64,000 nucleotides of DNA, taken from Halictus rubicundus. Its lineage: Eukaryota; Arthropoda; Insecta; Hymenoptera; Halictidae. Both the position numbers and the translations under genes were made by a program. Of this stretch, positions 11,401-19,918 are shown piece after piece; within the stretch, counting starts at the first letter, position 1; every line of letters starts with the position of its first letter. The stretch spans positions 1,431,116-1,495,115 of the forward strand of contig NC_135164.1 in the NCBI RefSeq assembly GCF_050948215.1. The letters are read 5' to 3'. The notes beneath the pieces are model-generated. The model saw nothing but the letters and a program-made list of their open reading frames with translations, made no database searches and was not told where the DNA came from.

Positions 11401-12405
11401 AAACGAAAAATTCTTTCAATGGCACATAGGGTGTTCGACCCCATCGGTTTTACGGCACCGGTCACACTAATTCCGAGATTAATATTAAAAGGTCTGTGGA
11501 ACGCGGGGTATGACTGGGACACACCGGTAGACGAAAATACGCGGAAAGAGTTTTGTAATTGGCAGAAACAATTACACTATTTAAGTGATATTGAACTGCC
11601 GAGAAAATTCGGCACGGGCGTCTTTTCGCTGCACACCTTTTGTGATGCAAGCCGGGCAGCATACGCTACCGTCACCTTCTTGCGCGTGGAAAACGATAGT
11701 CCTGTAGAATTGCATTTACTTGCCGCGAAAGCGCGAATCGCACCGGATAACGCAACTATTCCACGTCTCGAACTCCTGGCCGCGTGCATAGGTAGCCGTC
11801 AAACTGACGACATTTTACAAGCCCTCAGTTGTAGAGACATTCCCGTTTTTTGTTGGTCCGATTCAACTACAGTTTTGACCTGGATAAATCGAGACAGTCA
11901 ATGGGGTATTTTTGTATGGAATCGCGTACGCGAGATTCGCCGTCTATCAGAATCGTGGACGTGGAAATATGTACCCGGACCACTAAATCCAGCCGATCTT
12001 CCGTCGCGCGGATGTCAAGCTAAACAGTTACTCGATTCGCGCTGGTGGGAGGGGCCTGATTGGTTGCGCGGACGTCAGCAAGATTGGCCAAGTATAAAGG
12101 GCAAAATTGACGAAAGTGAGGTAAATAGTGAGCTAAAAAAGTCCGCCGAGATCTCAATGCTTAATGTCAAACACATAGATGTAAGCTTGGTAAATAGATT
12201 TTCATCGTATAACAAGCTAATAAGATTTTTTGGTATTATGCTGAGATTTAAGAAATTTTTGAGAAAAGAAAGCATAAAAGAGAGATATTTGACATATAAA
12301 GAGATTTACGAAACAGAAGTAAAACTATTAAAATGTTTGCAAAAAGAAATGTTCTCACCAAAAAAGGACCCAAAGTTGTCTGCCATTAGAGATCGAACGG
12401 AGTGA
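8494..12405 (+). CDS. BEL/Pao gag-protease-RT-RNase H polyprotein, lacking integrase
   Basis: I chose the first ATG (8494), giving 1303 residues; the frame opens earlier only through non-ATG codons inside the primer site. The gag part has the 'FSG'-less DUF1759-like region around residues 110-300. It is followed by cysteine knuckles, including C386-x2-C389-x4-H-x4-C. An aspartic-protease region (DUF1758-like) has the D477-QGS motif. The reverse transcriptase carries the BEL-type active site FYVDN (Y893). The Pao retrotransposon peptidase/RNase H region has FCDAS at about 1049-1053. Family members normally continue for several hundred residues through a zinc-binding and rve integrase and a DUF5641 domain. 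Here the frame stops just before the expected zinc-binding domain, and only a C-terminal remnant survives (12404-12568). The product could still make particles and cDNA. Confidence 0.9.
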   Translation: MDTSKKQRTVHRTLFTKSLNNFIAKCNNATVPFEDRQVALQMLESRMQDLELANSKYVDFLSETATEEDIVTDMEAQDKYKEKFLEAKLRFIGQITTNSRQETNGQPSTQTEKPFKRPFLKVVKYSGSVSTWLQFWSHFRKIHEDRSVSQEDKLEYLKQMMEEGSKAESVVNGFPTTAENYEKAFESLKNRFGRDDLLIEFYTRELLSLALQNATNKGKQVDVSTIYDKISAHIRALETLGVKTDNCATMLYPLVESSLPEEILRTWQRSAFSTSNEPVDGGEVPDRLTRLLQFLKAEVSNEERINMAISGFTSSTLAEKRSRDSKGKEKTGPLTELPSASVLFSGEERRLKCIFCDGNHENANCDKAKKLSYDERKDLIKQKRCCFKCLKPNHQSSNCRVRISCAFCGNRHSVLMCPSLCNATRNATPSKSETRDRKENVEQSLASFVNMPDVILQTLRVVLYSDSERKVARVVMDQGSHRSYVRSEVAKFMGYEPLGKRAVTHTLFGGANSGSKEHDIYLIRMKSLDGKYSCNFQVMNEDTICTDIPTIKSGPWVKELGKANVSLIDLETTNVSDRNIDVLIGADVAGKLFTGKKRDLPSDLTAFETRLGWVVMGKNPTNDQENCSSTALMMFAGEMGISDLWRLDLIGIQDPIERTTQITKELRVKENFLKNISLSKDGRYTVGLPWVENHAPISRNFELAKSRLNGTVKKLNRDGLYEEYDKILAEWLEQGIIERVPDNQLKNLAHYLPHRHVLKPGSTTPIRPVFDASASEKGFPSLNQCLEKGPNLIELIPATLLRFRRNAIAVLADIRKAFLQIEINSKGRDYLRFLWFSEGKLVTLRHKRVVFGLTSSPFLLGAVLEYHFARILKMQNQQLWSKDVINQLAKSFYVDNCVTSVGSRSELSSFMQQAKGIIAEGNFELRGWEYTHDFSGKETTLVLGILFNKARDTISINPAILDNRGNEVTKRKILSMAHRVFDPIGFTAPVTLIPRLILKGLWNAGYDWDTPVDENTRKEFCNWQKQLHYLSDIELPRKFGTGVFSLHTFCDASRAAYATVTFLRVENDSPVELHLLAAKARIAPDNATIPRLELLAACIGSRQTDDILQALSCRDIPVFCWSDSTTVLTWINRDSQWGIFVWNRVREIRRLSESWTWKYVPGPLNPADLPSRGCQAKQLLDSRWWEGPDWLRGRQQDWPSIKGKIDESEVNSELKKSAEISMLNVKHIDVSLVNRFSSYNKLIRFFGIMLRFKKFLRKESIKERYLTYKEIYETEVKLLKCLQKEMFSPKKDPKLSAIRDRTE

Positions 12406-12568
12406 TATAAACGGGAAAGATATGCGTGAAGTTTTGTTAAACGAGCAAACCATTCGTAACGGCGACAACGAAAAAAACCGCGAGGCTCAACCTACTTATA
12501 ATATCGAAAACGTTGTTAGGACTCGAAGCGGGCGTATTATTCGAAAACCCGATTATTATGTTTCGTGA
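12404..12568 (+). pseudogene. Remnant of the BEL/Pao pol C-terminus
   Basis: A 54-codon open stretch ends in 'VVRTRSGRIIRKPDYYVS' and a stop at 12566-12568. An 'RTRSGRxxRKP' tail is the usual end of the DUF5641 region in BEL/Pao polyproteins. It is one base out of frame with the upstream polyprotein. It marks the right side of an internal deletion that removed the integrase. Confidence 0.75.
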
Positions 12569-12688
12569 AGATTATCCCAAGCGGAACTCCATGTATTTTC
12601 ATTTTATGTTGTTTAGTAGGTATTCCGTTTTATGTCTTAAGCGATTTATGAACGTCATTCAGCGAAAGCGTATTGAGTCCAGGACTCA

Positions 12689-12699
12689 AGGTGGGAGGA
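12689..12699 (+). promoter_or_regulatory. Polypurine tract of the BEL/Pao element
   Basis: AGGTGGGAGGA lies immediately before the 3' LTR and is the expected plus-strand primer. Confidence 0.65.
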
Positions 12700-13355
12700 T
12701 GTGAGAAATGCACGTGCATTTACAAGCGGCACAGATGGCCCCTCGACTACCTAGCATATTTTTTCGAACAGGCCTTCCCTTTTTTCCGCCGTTTCCTAAA
12801 TGACTACGGAAAAGGAGGCCATAAAATGGTAAACGAAGGCCCCGAACGGACAGAGTGGGTCCTAGTACATGTGCAGGCCATCCGTGCAATTGGCACTACC
12901 CTTGGCCTGCGCCAGTCGAGGGGGCCATAAATTAAGAGGCCCATTTTAGGGTACCGTAAACGCGCTGCTCCGGGAGTCATACTTTTTAGAAGTGCACTAA
13001 AACGACTTGAGGGAGTGACTTTCTCCTCCACGGATCAAGAAGACCCTCCTGCCCCAAGTCGTTTAGCGAATAGGGATGATTTTTCCCCCGTTAGCGGATA
13101 CCTCCGCCCAGTCAATTTTAGTTTAAATAGAGCTGACCCCGCAGCAGAAAGTTAGGATTCAAGCATTCGGACTGTAGAGTGTTTTCGGTGTGTCGAGATT
13201 TTTAGTGCTCAAGTATACGCGACACGCTGACATTGACGGTTTTAATTTCGGTTCGGATATAATTAATAAAGCCTTGTTTCTTGTCTATTCGGAATCCTCG
13301 ACTGTTTTGTGAAGTGCCCTTTTTTACTCTCACCGTTCCTTTAATAAAATCAACA
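12700..13355 (+). repeat. BEL/Pao 3' LTR
   Basis: This matches the 5' LTR over its full length, with the same TGTGAG…CAACA ends. It is followed by the target duplication GTGGG. Confidence 0.9.
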
Positions 13356-13863
13356 GTGGGCAATTTGGACGAAATCGGATTCAAAATCAAGGAACTTTCG
13401 ATAGGAATGAGGTAGAGCGATGAAATTTTTTTTAAATGAAAGCTGAAACTTAGTAGAATATGGGAAAAATAGAGAGATTGTGGTCCGAACGTTTTTTAAC
13501 CTCGAGAAAATTCGTTAAACGCGCACAAATTCAAGAAAATGTTAGTTTTTTCAATACCACGCCCGGAAAAAAATTTTTTCTAACATGCTATACATCATTT
13601 CCCATAGATTTCTTCACGCTGATTTCAAATCTGGTCTCAAAATTTGTCTACGACCTCAGGATTTTGCAAAAACTAGATTTTTGTGACAAAAACTAATGAA
13701 GTCATTTTTTCGTTGAAATGATTGAATGGTAATAATCTCTCTAATTTTCCCATATTTTACAAAGGTTCAGCTTTCATTTTAAAAAAATTTCATCGTTCTA
13801 CCTCATTCCTATCGAAAGTTCTTTGATTTTGAATCCGATTTCGTCCAAATTGTCCATTGTGCG
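13356..13863. repeat. MITE with long inverted repeats, split by the BEL/Pao element
   Basis: With its left tip at 7778-7788, this is a MITE with ends CGCACAGTGGGCAATTTGGAC and terminal inverted repeats of roughly 110 bp, including 'TTCGATAGGAATGAGGTAG' and its complement near the right edge. A further full copy is at 51394-51907 and a right-end fragment at 13876-13995. No open frame of note is present. Confidence 0.75.
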
Positions 13864-13875
13864 GCACGCGGCATA

Positions 13876-13995
13876 CAGTGATCAATTTGGACTAAGTTTC
13901 AGCTTTCATTTAAAAAAAATTTCATCGCTCTACCTCATTCCTATCGAAAGTTCCTTGATTTTGAATCCGATTTCGTCCAAATTGCCCACTGTGCG
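13876..13995. repeat. Right-end fragment of the same MITE family
   Basis: The sequence from 'ATCAATTTGGAC' to 'CCCACTGTGCG' repeats the last about 110 bp of the MITE at 13356-13863. It follows that MITE directly, so two family members are joined tail to tail-fragment. Confidence 0.65.
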
Positions 13996-14639
13996 GCGTC
14001 CCATGATTCTGGCATCACGACTGGACGAGTCTGATCGAGCTCGATGAATACAGTTGTGTTCGTACGTGTCGTACTATTGCGTTCGTCGTTTATTTTCTCA
14101 CTACAAACGTGAAAGAAAATAACACAACTACATTCTGAGTCACATAGATTGACATCTCGCAAAAAACGATCAATTACATAATTATTGATTAATTAACTCT
14201 TAACTCTTTCGAATTTCACAATTAATATTAATTGATATTTTACATGATTCTTTAAAGCTAAAGTTTATGTTGTTTAAATGAAATATACATGAAAATATAT
14301 AGTAAATTTCAATTTAATTTCTTTTTCAAATTCAGTTACAAAATATATTCAAAATGGATGCGCATCAATAGTGTTAAAAAATTATAGAAATGCAAATAAT
14401 AATTATACGCATGGAGAAATGTATAAATAAAATGTATAAAATAAATGTATGAAAATTGTATTTCTATAATTTGAAAATGTTGTATCTATATTTATTTAAT
14501 GTTGTATCTGTAATAATTAATATTATATTTTTTATGGCATCAAATAAAAAAATATAATTTGAACATATAGTCATCACATACATAACTCGTCAATCATTTG
14601 TATTTGACCAAATTTGATCATTCTTGTGGATCTAGTTCC
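13996..14639. other. AT-rich spacer
   Basis: No gene, tRNA or clear repeat was recognised. This is the left flank of LINE-B, whose exact 5' boundary I cannot fix. Confidence 0.4.
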
Positions 14640-14775
14640 AGCAGTTATCGTTCGTCAGCGTAGAGGGCGTAAGAAAACCAGTTGTTTACATGTGAGACAC
14701 GAAACCCCATATGGTGATTGGTCTACTCCTATACCTCGTCTGTGATTGAGGTTAGGAAGCGCGACAACGTGACAG

Positions 14776-14880
14776 GTAAGGCCGGTCGGTAAAGAAGGCA
14801 GCACAGAGAAAAAAAAAGTGAAAGAGAAAGAGTAAAAATGAGTGGTAAAGAAGGTCGGTAAGGAAGGCAGCACAGGAGAA
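14776..14880 (+). repeat. Tandem duplication in the LINE-B 5' UTR
   Basis: 'GGTCGGTAAAGAAGGCAGCAC' occurs at about 14783-14803 and again with one change at about 14852-14872, each followed by 'AAAGTGAAA'-like sequence. Repeated 5' UTR modules are common in non-LTR elements and often carry internal promoter activity. That role is an inference here. Confidence 0.55.
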
Positions 14881-14917
14881 GAAAGAAAAGTGAAACGGAA
14901 ACGGAAAGGGAAAAGAT

Positions 14918-15050
14918 ATGGAAACTGGAGAAGGAGGGGTGAGGAAATTTGGGGAAAAGGAAGAAGACCCAGGCAGGGAAAAGAAAACAGGAGACAAGAC
15001 AGACGAGATACAGAAAATAGAGAAGAGAAAAAGGGATAGAGCCATGGGAG
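14918..15050 (+). pseudogene. LINE-B ORF1, 5' fragment
   Basis: An ATG at 14918 opens a Lys/Glu-rich frame running uninterrupted into the Gypsy insertion at 15051. The codon split at the insertion point resumes in frame at 40565 once the insertion and one GGAG copy are disregarded. This supports one original ORF1 of about 365 codons. The minus-strand frames over this stretch are antisense shadows of purine-rich sequence. Confidence 0.7.
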
Positions 15051-15568
15051 TGTCACGTCTGCCGACGTGTTGCTGCGCTAGGTTATAACTAGATGTCACG
15101 CCTATCGACATGTTGCGTTAGCTTCTGAATAGATGTCGCGCCGTCGGGATGTTGTGTTTAGTTATAACTAGATGTCGCGTTAGGCCATAAGTTGTATAAT
15201 ATATAGATAGCCACTACATTACATCACATAGAATTCTAAGTCCCGTTATTACGTCACCGCGCTCTAGCGAGCCCCACTACGACGCGTAATACGTCACGCG
15301 CCCCTCCACGCGATCTCCGAGCGAAGGAGGTCTGGACAATTCCCGAGAAAGTCGGTTCTCATCCGCGACCTGGTCGCGTCAACATCTCGCGTTTCTATCT
15401 TCAAGCGTTACTATATCTAGCTATTCCAATCTTAGTATTTAGCGCCTCTGTATCTCAACTATTTTTGAATATATATACTTAGTGTTAACCATTCAAATCC
15501 TGTCATTTATTATCCACCAATCCCGCGCAAGAGAGTGCCGCGTCGCGCCGGTTGTAAACACTAATCAC

Positions 15569-15599
<31 letters not shown>

Positions 15600-15601
<2 letters not shown>

Positions 15602-15980
15602 AAACTTTGAGCATTTATTGGCCCATAAGCTGGTTTGAGTAAATACATTATTTTACCGAGGATATCACAATGGTGCATTGCACTTACAACTTATTTCCTA
15701 GAAGTTATTACTAATACTTTGGTAACAATTGTATTGTATGTATTTCTTAATGTCTACGCTCTATTAAATGTCTATTCAGTCTTATATTTCTTATTTACTG
15801 TCTTACTATTCTATTAATAGTTTGTTCTTACTTGATGTATCTAAATAGTTTACCCTGTTTTGTATTTGTTTAAAGTTTGAGCCTTTAAAGGCCTATCTGC
15901 TGGTTTGAGTCGATGCATTATATAGTATAGAACTTATCTTACGATACATTGCACTTAAAGCTTACATTTTACTAAACTTA
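15600..15980 (-). repeat. Direct repeat in the LINE-A 3' UTR
   Basis: About 105 bp starting 'actttgagcatttattggcc' (15606) is repeated, diverged, at about 15873-15978 ('agtttgagcctttaaaggcc'), each followed by 'gctggtttgagt'. It lies between the ORF2 stop and the poly(A) tail. Short frames here are not considered genes. Confidence 0.55.
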
Positions 15981-16150
15981 TGTCTACTTTATGTCCATAT
16001 ATAATGCCCCACAAATTCGACACTAAGCGAATAGCATACTTTATCACACTATCCATTCTCCATTCAATGTCTTTTCAGTCGCACATCTCGCACCCTGTTT
16101 TTTGTATAGTGTTGTTGAGATGAGTATGAGATTCTTGTCAATATTGTAGT

Positions 16151-19100
16151 TTATACGATTATGTTGTTTGCGATGCAGAAGTCATTTATGATATTTAGAG
16201 CTTTGATATTTATGTTTTTCAAAAAGGTTTCAATTTTTAAAGGAGGTTTCCAGTTATTTTTGGCCAATTTGGAGATCATTTGTTGTCTATTTTTTGCCCT
16301 AAGGGGACAATTCCATAATAGATGGTCTATGTTCTGAATGGGGTAGTTGCATTCACAAGTGGAGTAGTCTATTATTTTTAATCTGGATAATGATTCGAAG
16401 GTGTTAATATGATTCGTTCGCATTCTGCCAAACCTAACTATAAGTTCTCTAGGGAGATCGAAATCATTGAACCACGATTTCTTCTGCGGTTTATAGAATG
16501 TTTGGAAATAATGTGTTCCCTTGTTGTGAGATGTTACACTGAGAGTAGTTTGAAACTCGTTCCATAAATCTTTTTTAAATGTTTCTTTAAAATCTGTGTA
16601 GGGAATTGTGAGTTGGGAAGATGGTGCATTTTTCGTTGCTTGTTTGGCTAACTTGTCTGCAACTTCATTCCCTTGTATGCCACAATGGGCGGGGATCCAT
16701 ATAAATTTTACTTGGTTTGGATTGTGAGACTTGTTTGTTAAATGAAATGTTTTCTTTTTTATGTCGATTATGTGGTAATTGGTTCGGGTGTTTATGGAGG
16801 AGCTGTTAAGTGCTGTGAGAGCACTAAGAGAATCGGAGCAAATTAGTAATGGTTTGTCGGTATTGTTAAAATGGTCAAGAGCTATAGATATAGCGGCACA
16901 TTCTGCTGTATACACTGATGCTGTGGGGTTTATGGCGATGGAAATTTGAATTTTTCTTTCAGGGCAGACTATTCCTGCACCAGTTGAGAGTCCGCCTTTG
17001 GTCTTGGAGCCATCAGTGAATATGCAAAGGTAGTTGGGATAGTGGGTCCTAATATGGTCTATGAATTCTGCATTGGGGTGAGGGGAGCCTTGTAGGTGAA
17101 GTCCTATTGTAATGTCGCAGGAAATTGGATTTTTGAGTACACTGTATGGCGCAGCAACGCAGGGAAAATGCAAATCTTTGTGACAGATGTCAGATATCTT
17201 TTGTACGTTGACGATGCAGTGTAGGAGTACATTGGAGGTATTATTGAGAATAATACTTGGGTTTTTGGAGATTATTTGTTGTAATTCTTTTAGGTTATTG
17301 TTTGTTATATGGTTTATATTGGAGATGATTTTGGTGAGGTGGATTTTGCCTAGAAAGGATGCTCTGTTTTGGAGGTAGGGGATTCCTGCTTCAGCCAGAA
17401 CTACATTAGTTGGGGAGGATGTTCTGAGTCCGAGGGCCAGTTTCAGGGCACGTACTTGGATAGACTCGAGTTTAGTTATCAAAGTTTGTTGTCTAGGGAA
17501 GTATATATGGGAAGCGTAGTCTAGTCTGGATCTGATAAGACTCTTGTAGATTAGAATTAGAGTGTCTGGATGAGCTCCCCACCAGACGCCTCTAAGGAAT
17601 TTAATAATATTCATGGTGCGAGAGCAGCGGTTGTGTAGGGATAGAATGTGAGCTTTAAAGTTTAGTCTGTTGTCGAATATAATTCCTAGGAATTTTGCAG
17701 AGTCTACGTCCGTCTTCTCAGTCGAGTCTAATTGAAATTGAGTACGTCCAGCTGTTAGTCTTTGGTTGTTAAAAATTACTATATTGGTCTTTTCTGAAGA
17801 AAGGTCAAGACCTATTGCACAGAGGTTGGATTTTATCTTTGTAAAAGACTTTTCTATATTAGTTTTGGCTATGTTAAGGAGAGTGCTTCTTGTGTATATT
17901 GCTATGTCATCTGCAAATTGGGATATTTGAACATTGTTGGCAAGATCTTGAAGGATGTTGGCGACATATAGGTTATATAGGAGAGGGCTGAGGACTCCTC
18001 CTTGCGGTAGACCCTTATATATGACCCTCATTCCGTGAAAGCTGGGGGACCAGGCAAATCGGCAATATGACCAGTTTGCTATGAAGTGTGAAATGTTGTA
18101 TGAAATACCCATCTTGGCTAGTTTTTTCAGTAGAATATGGCATTGTACATTATCGAAAGCTGCGCTAACATCAAGGAATGCTGCGATAGTATATTGGTTT
18201 TGTGTAAAACCAGAACGTATATAAGTAGCCAGATTGAGGATATTGTCTGTCGATGAACGGCCTTTCCTGAATCCTGCCTGGGACGGAGGGATGAGACCTT
18301 CGGTCTCGCACCACCAGAGTAATCTGTTGTTAATTAGTCTTTCCATAATTTTGCTCATGCAAGACGTGAGCGAGATAGGTCTGTAGTTTAGGTTATCCGA
18401 CTTTTTTATGAAAAGGACCTGGGTTTGGGTCCAGTCTTCTGGTATACGGTGAGTTGTGTATACTTCATTGTATATGTCAAGTAATACGAGTCTTGATTTG
18501 ATTGATAAGTTTTTTATCATTTTATAGTCGATTCCATCAAGCCCAGGAGAGGAGTCAGGATTGGATCGGTCGATGGCTGAGTTGAGTTCGATGAGGTCGA
18601 AAGGTGAATCAAGAAATGTGTTTGGATTTACTACCACGTTCATGGTAGGGTTGATCGGAACCCAGGGAGGGGAGAGTTTGTCTGCAGCTAGGTTGATTTT
18701 TTCCTTGATAATATTGGCGTTTATATACTCTTTTTTCTTAGTTGATGTCCATTTGTTTTTCAGGATTCTAATATGGTTCCAGATGTATGTCGGTGATGTC
18801 CTATGAGAAAGGTTTGCGGCAAAGCTTCGAAAGCTTTCTCTTTTTTTCTTTTTTAATAGTTTTTTTGTTACTGCTACTTGTCTTTTGTAGAGATACCAAT
18901 TGCTGGTGGTTGACTGATATTGCCATGTCTTAAAGAGAGCCTTCCTAAGTCTGACTGCCCTGTCACACTCAGGATCCCACCACGATACAGGATTTCTGTG
19001 GACGTATGTGTTTACTGGCTTTCTCTTCGGAGTACTCATGAGGACTGCTTGTGTCATGCCCTGGACGAAGTGATTGTATTTATCTATTGTGGGAGTGTTC

Positions 19101-19879
19101 AAAGGCAGAGTGGAGGTGTCTAAGTAGTGATCTATTAGGTTTGTGTATTGTTCCCAGTTGGTTCTCTGTGAAGATAATCTATTGTTCTTTGGTCTGTAGA
19201 TATTCTTTGTTACGTTTATCGTTACGTGTAGTGGGAAATGGTCTGAGGCAAAGGGTTCTTCTTCCTGTGTTACTGTTGTTTCTTCTCCTATACTGCCATG
19301 TGATAGTACGAGATCGAGGTTGTTGTACGTGCCATTCCTTGCGTCGATGTGAGATGATGTGTGATGGTTGATTATGTCTATATTTTCTTTTTCTAAAATT
19401 TGTATAAGTGTTCTTCCCTGGGCGTTTGTTTGGTCGCAGTTCCATTCTGTATGATGGGCATTGAAATCTCCCATGATGAGAAACGGTCCTGTGTCTTTTA
19501 GAGATTGGATTAGGGTGTTCCAGTGCGATTCTGATATTCTGTTATCTGGTGGTCTGTAGCATGCTGCTATTGTGATTTTTTCTGAGAGGTTTGTTATTTG
19601 AAAGCAACATGTTTCTGTATGGCCGTCTGCTATTACTAGGTTTGGGAGGGGAGTGTATTTTAAGTGTTTGGCAATGAATATTGCTATACCTCCGCCTTTT
19701 CTTTGTTGTCGGTCTTTTCTTATGGAGTGGAATCCTGTTAGTTGGAATTCGGTATCTGGTCTAAGCCAGGTTTCCACGCAGATGATAATATCTGTCTCCT
19801 TTGCTAGGTGGGTTATTTCCATTTTCTTTTGTTGAATACTTCTGCAGTTCCAGAATAGAATGTGCAGATTGTTTTCCAT
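16151..19879 (-). CDS. LINE-A ORF2: endonuclease-reverse transcriptase-RNase H
   Basis: The product is 1242 residues. The N-terminal about 230 residues form an APE-type endonuclease: 'FWNCRSI' near the start, 'ETWL' with the metal-binding Glu, 'MGDFNAHH', and 'ASDHFPL' near residue 213. The reverse transcriptase occupies the middle with 'SPGLDGID', 'QAGFRKGRSS' and the active site FADD at 655-658. An RNase H domain follows with 'FTDGSK' (D956), 'AECAAI' and the 'IPAHCGIQGNEVAD' signature. A short cysteine/histidine stretch (CECNYP…HLLWNC) closes the protein. It starts 39 nt after ORF1 stops. No frame break is visible, so the enzyme is probably intact. Confidence 0.92.
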   Translation of the reverse strand: MENNLHILFWNCRSIQQKKMEITHLAKETDIIICVETWLRPDTEFQLTGFHSIRKDRQQRKGGGIAIFIAKHLKYTPLPNLVIADGHTETCCFQITNLSEKITIAACYRPPDNRISESHWNTLIQSLKDTGPFLIMGDFNAHHTEWNCDQTNAQGRTLIQILEKENIDIINHHTSSHIDARNGTYNNLDLVLSHGSIGEETTVTQEEEPFASDHFPLHVTINVTKNIYRPKNNRLSSQRTNWEQYTNLIDHYLDTSTLPLNTPTIDKYNHFVQGMTQAVLMSTPKRKPVNTYVHRNPVSWWDPECDRAVRLRKALFKTWQYQSTTSNWYLYKRQVAVTKKLLKKKKRESFRSFAANLSHRTSPTYIWNHIRILKNKWTSTKKKEYINANIIKEKINLAADKLSPPWVPINPTMNVVVNPNTFLDSPFDLIELNSAIDRSNPDSSPGLDGIDYKMIKNLSIKSRLVLLDIYNEVYTTHRIPEDWTQTQVLFIKKSDNLNYRPISLTSCMSKIMERLINNRLLWWCETEGLIPPSQAGFRKGRSSTDNILNLATYIRSGFTQNQYTIAAFLDVSAAFDNVQCHILLKKLAKMGISYNISHFIANWSYCRFAWSPSFHGMRVIYKGLPQGGVLSPLLYNLYVANILQDLANNVQISQFADDIAIYTRSTLLNIAKTNIEKSFTKIKSNLCAIGLDLSSEKTNIVIFNNQRLTAGRTQFQLDSTEKTDVDSAKFLGIIFDNRLNFKAHILSLHNRCSRTMNIIKFLRGVWWGAHPDTLILIYKSLIRSRLDYASHIYFPRQQTLITKLESIQVRALKLALGLRTSSPTNVVLAEAGIPYLQNRASFLGKIHLTKIISNINHITNNNLKELQQIISKNPSIILNNTSNVLLHCIVNVQKISDICHKDLHFPCVAAPYSVLKNPISCDITIGLHLQGSPHPNAEFIDHIRTHYPNYLCIFTDGSKTKGGLSTGAGIVCPERKIQISIAINPTASVYTAECAAISIALDHFNNTDKPLLICSDSLSALTALNSSSINTRTNYHIIDIKKKTFHLTNKSHNPNQVKFIWIPAHCGIQGNEVADKLAKQATKNAPSSQLTIPYTDFKETFKKDLWNEFQTTLSVTSHNKGTHYFQTFYKPQKKSWFNDFDLPRELIVRFGRMRTNHINTFESLSRLKIIDYSTCECNYPIQNIDHLLWNCPLRAKNRQQMISKLAKNNWKPPLKIETFLKNINIKALNIINDFCIANNIIV

Positions 19880-19918
19880 TTTATAGTGTCCTTGTGTATA
19901 GGATTTGAATTTATTTGT

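Larger units (their letters stand above)
7789..13355 (+). mobile_element. BEL/Pao LTR retrotransposon, integrase deleted
   Basis: Two 656-bp LTRs (7789-8444 and 12700-13355) bound a gag-pol reading frame. The 5-bp target duplication GTGGG occurs at 7784-7788 and 13356-13360. The site is inside the terminal repeat CGCACAGTGGG|CAATTT of a MITE. The LTRs differ at only about five positions that I could spot (for example 7842, 7860 and 8308), so the insertion is young. The pol frame stops after RNase H, and the region that should encode the integrase is missing. The copy therefore cannot integrate without help. Confidence 0.9.

Noticed and set aside
14655..15111. Phe/Ser/Leu-rich minus-strand open frames
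   Set aside because: They are antisense to the purine-rich LINE-B 5' region and ORF1, which leaves long frames open by composition.
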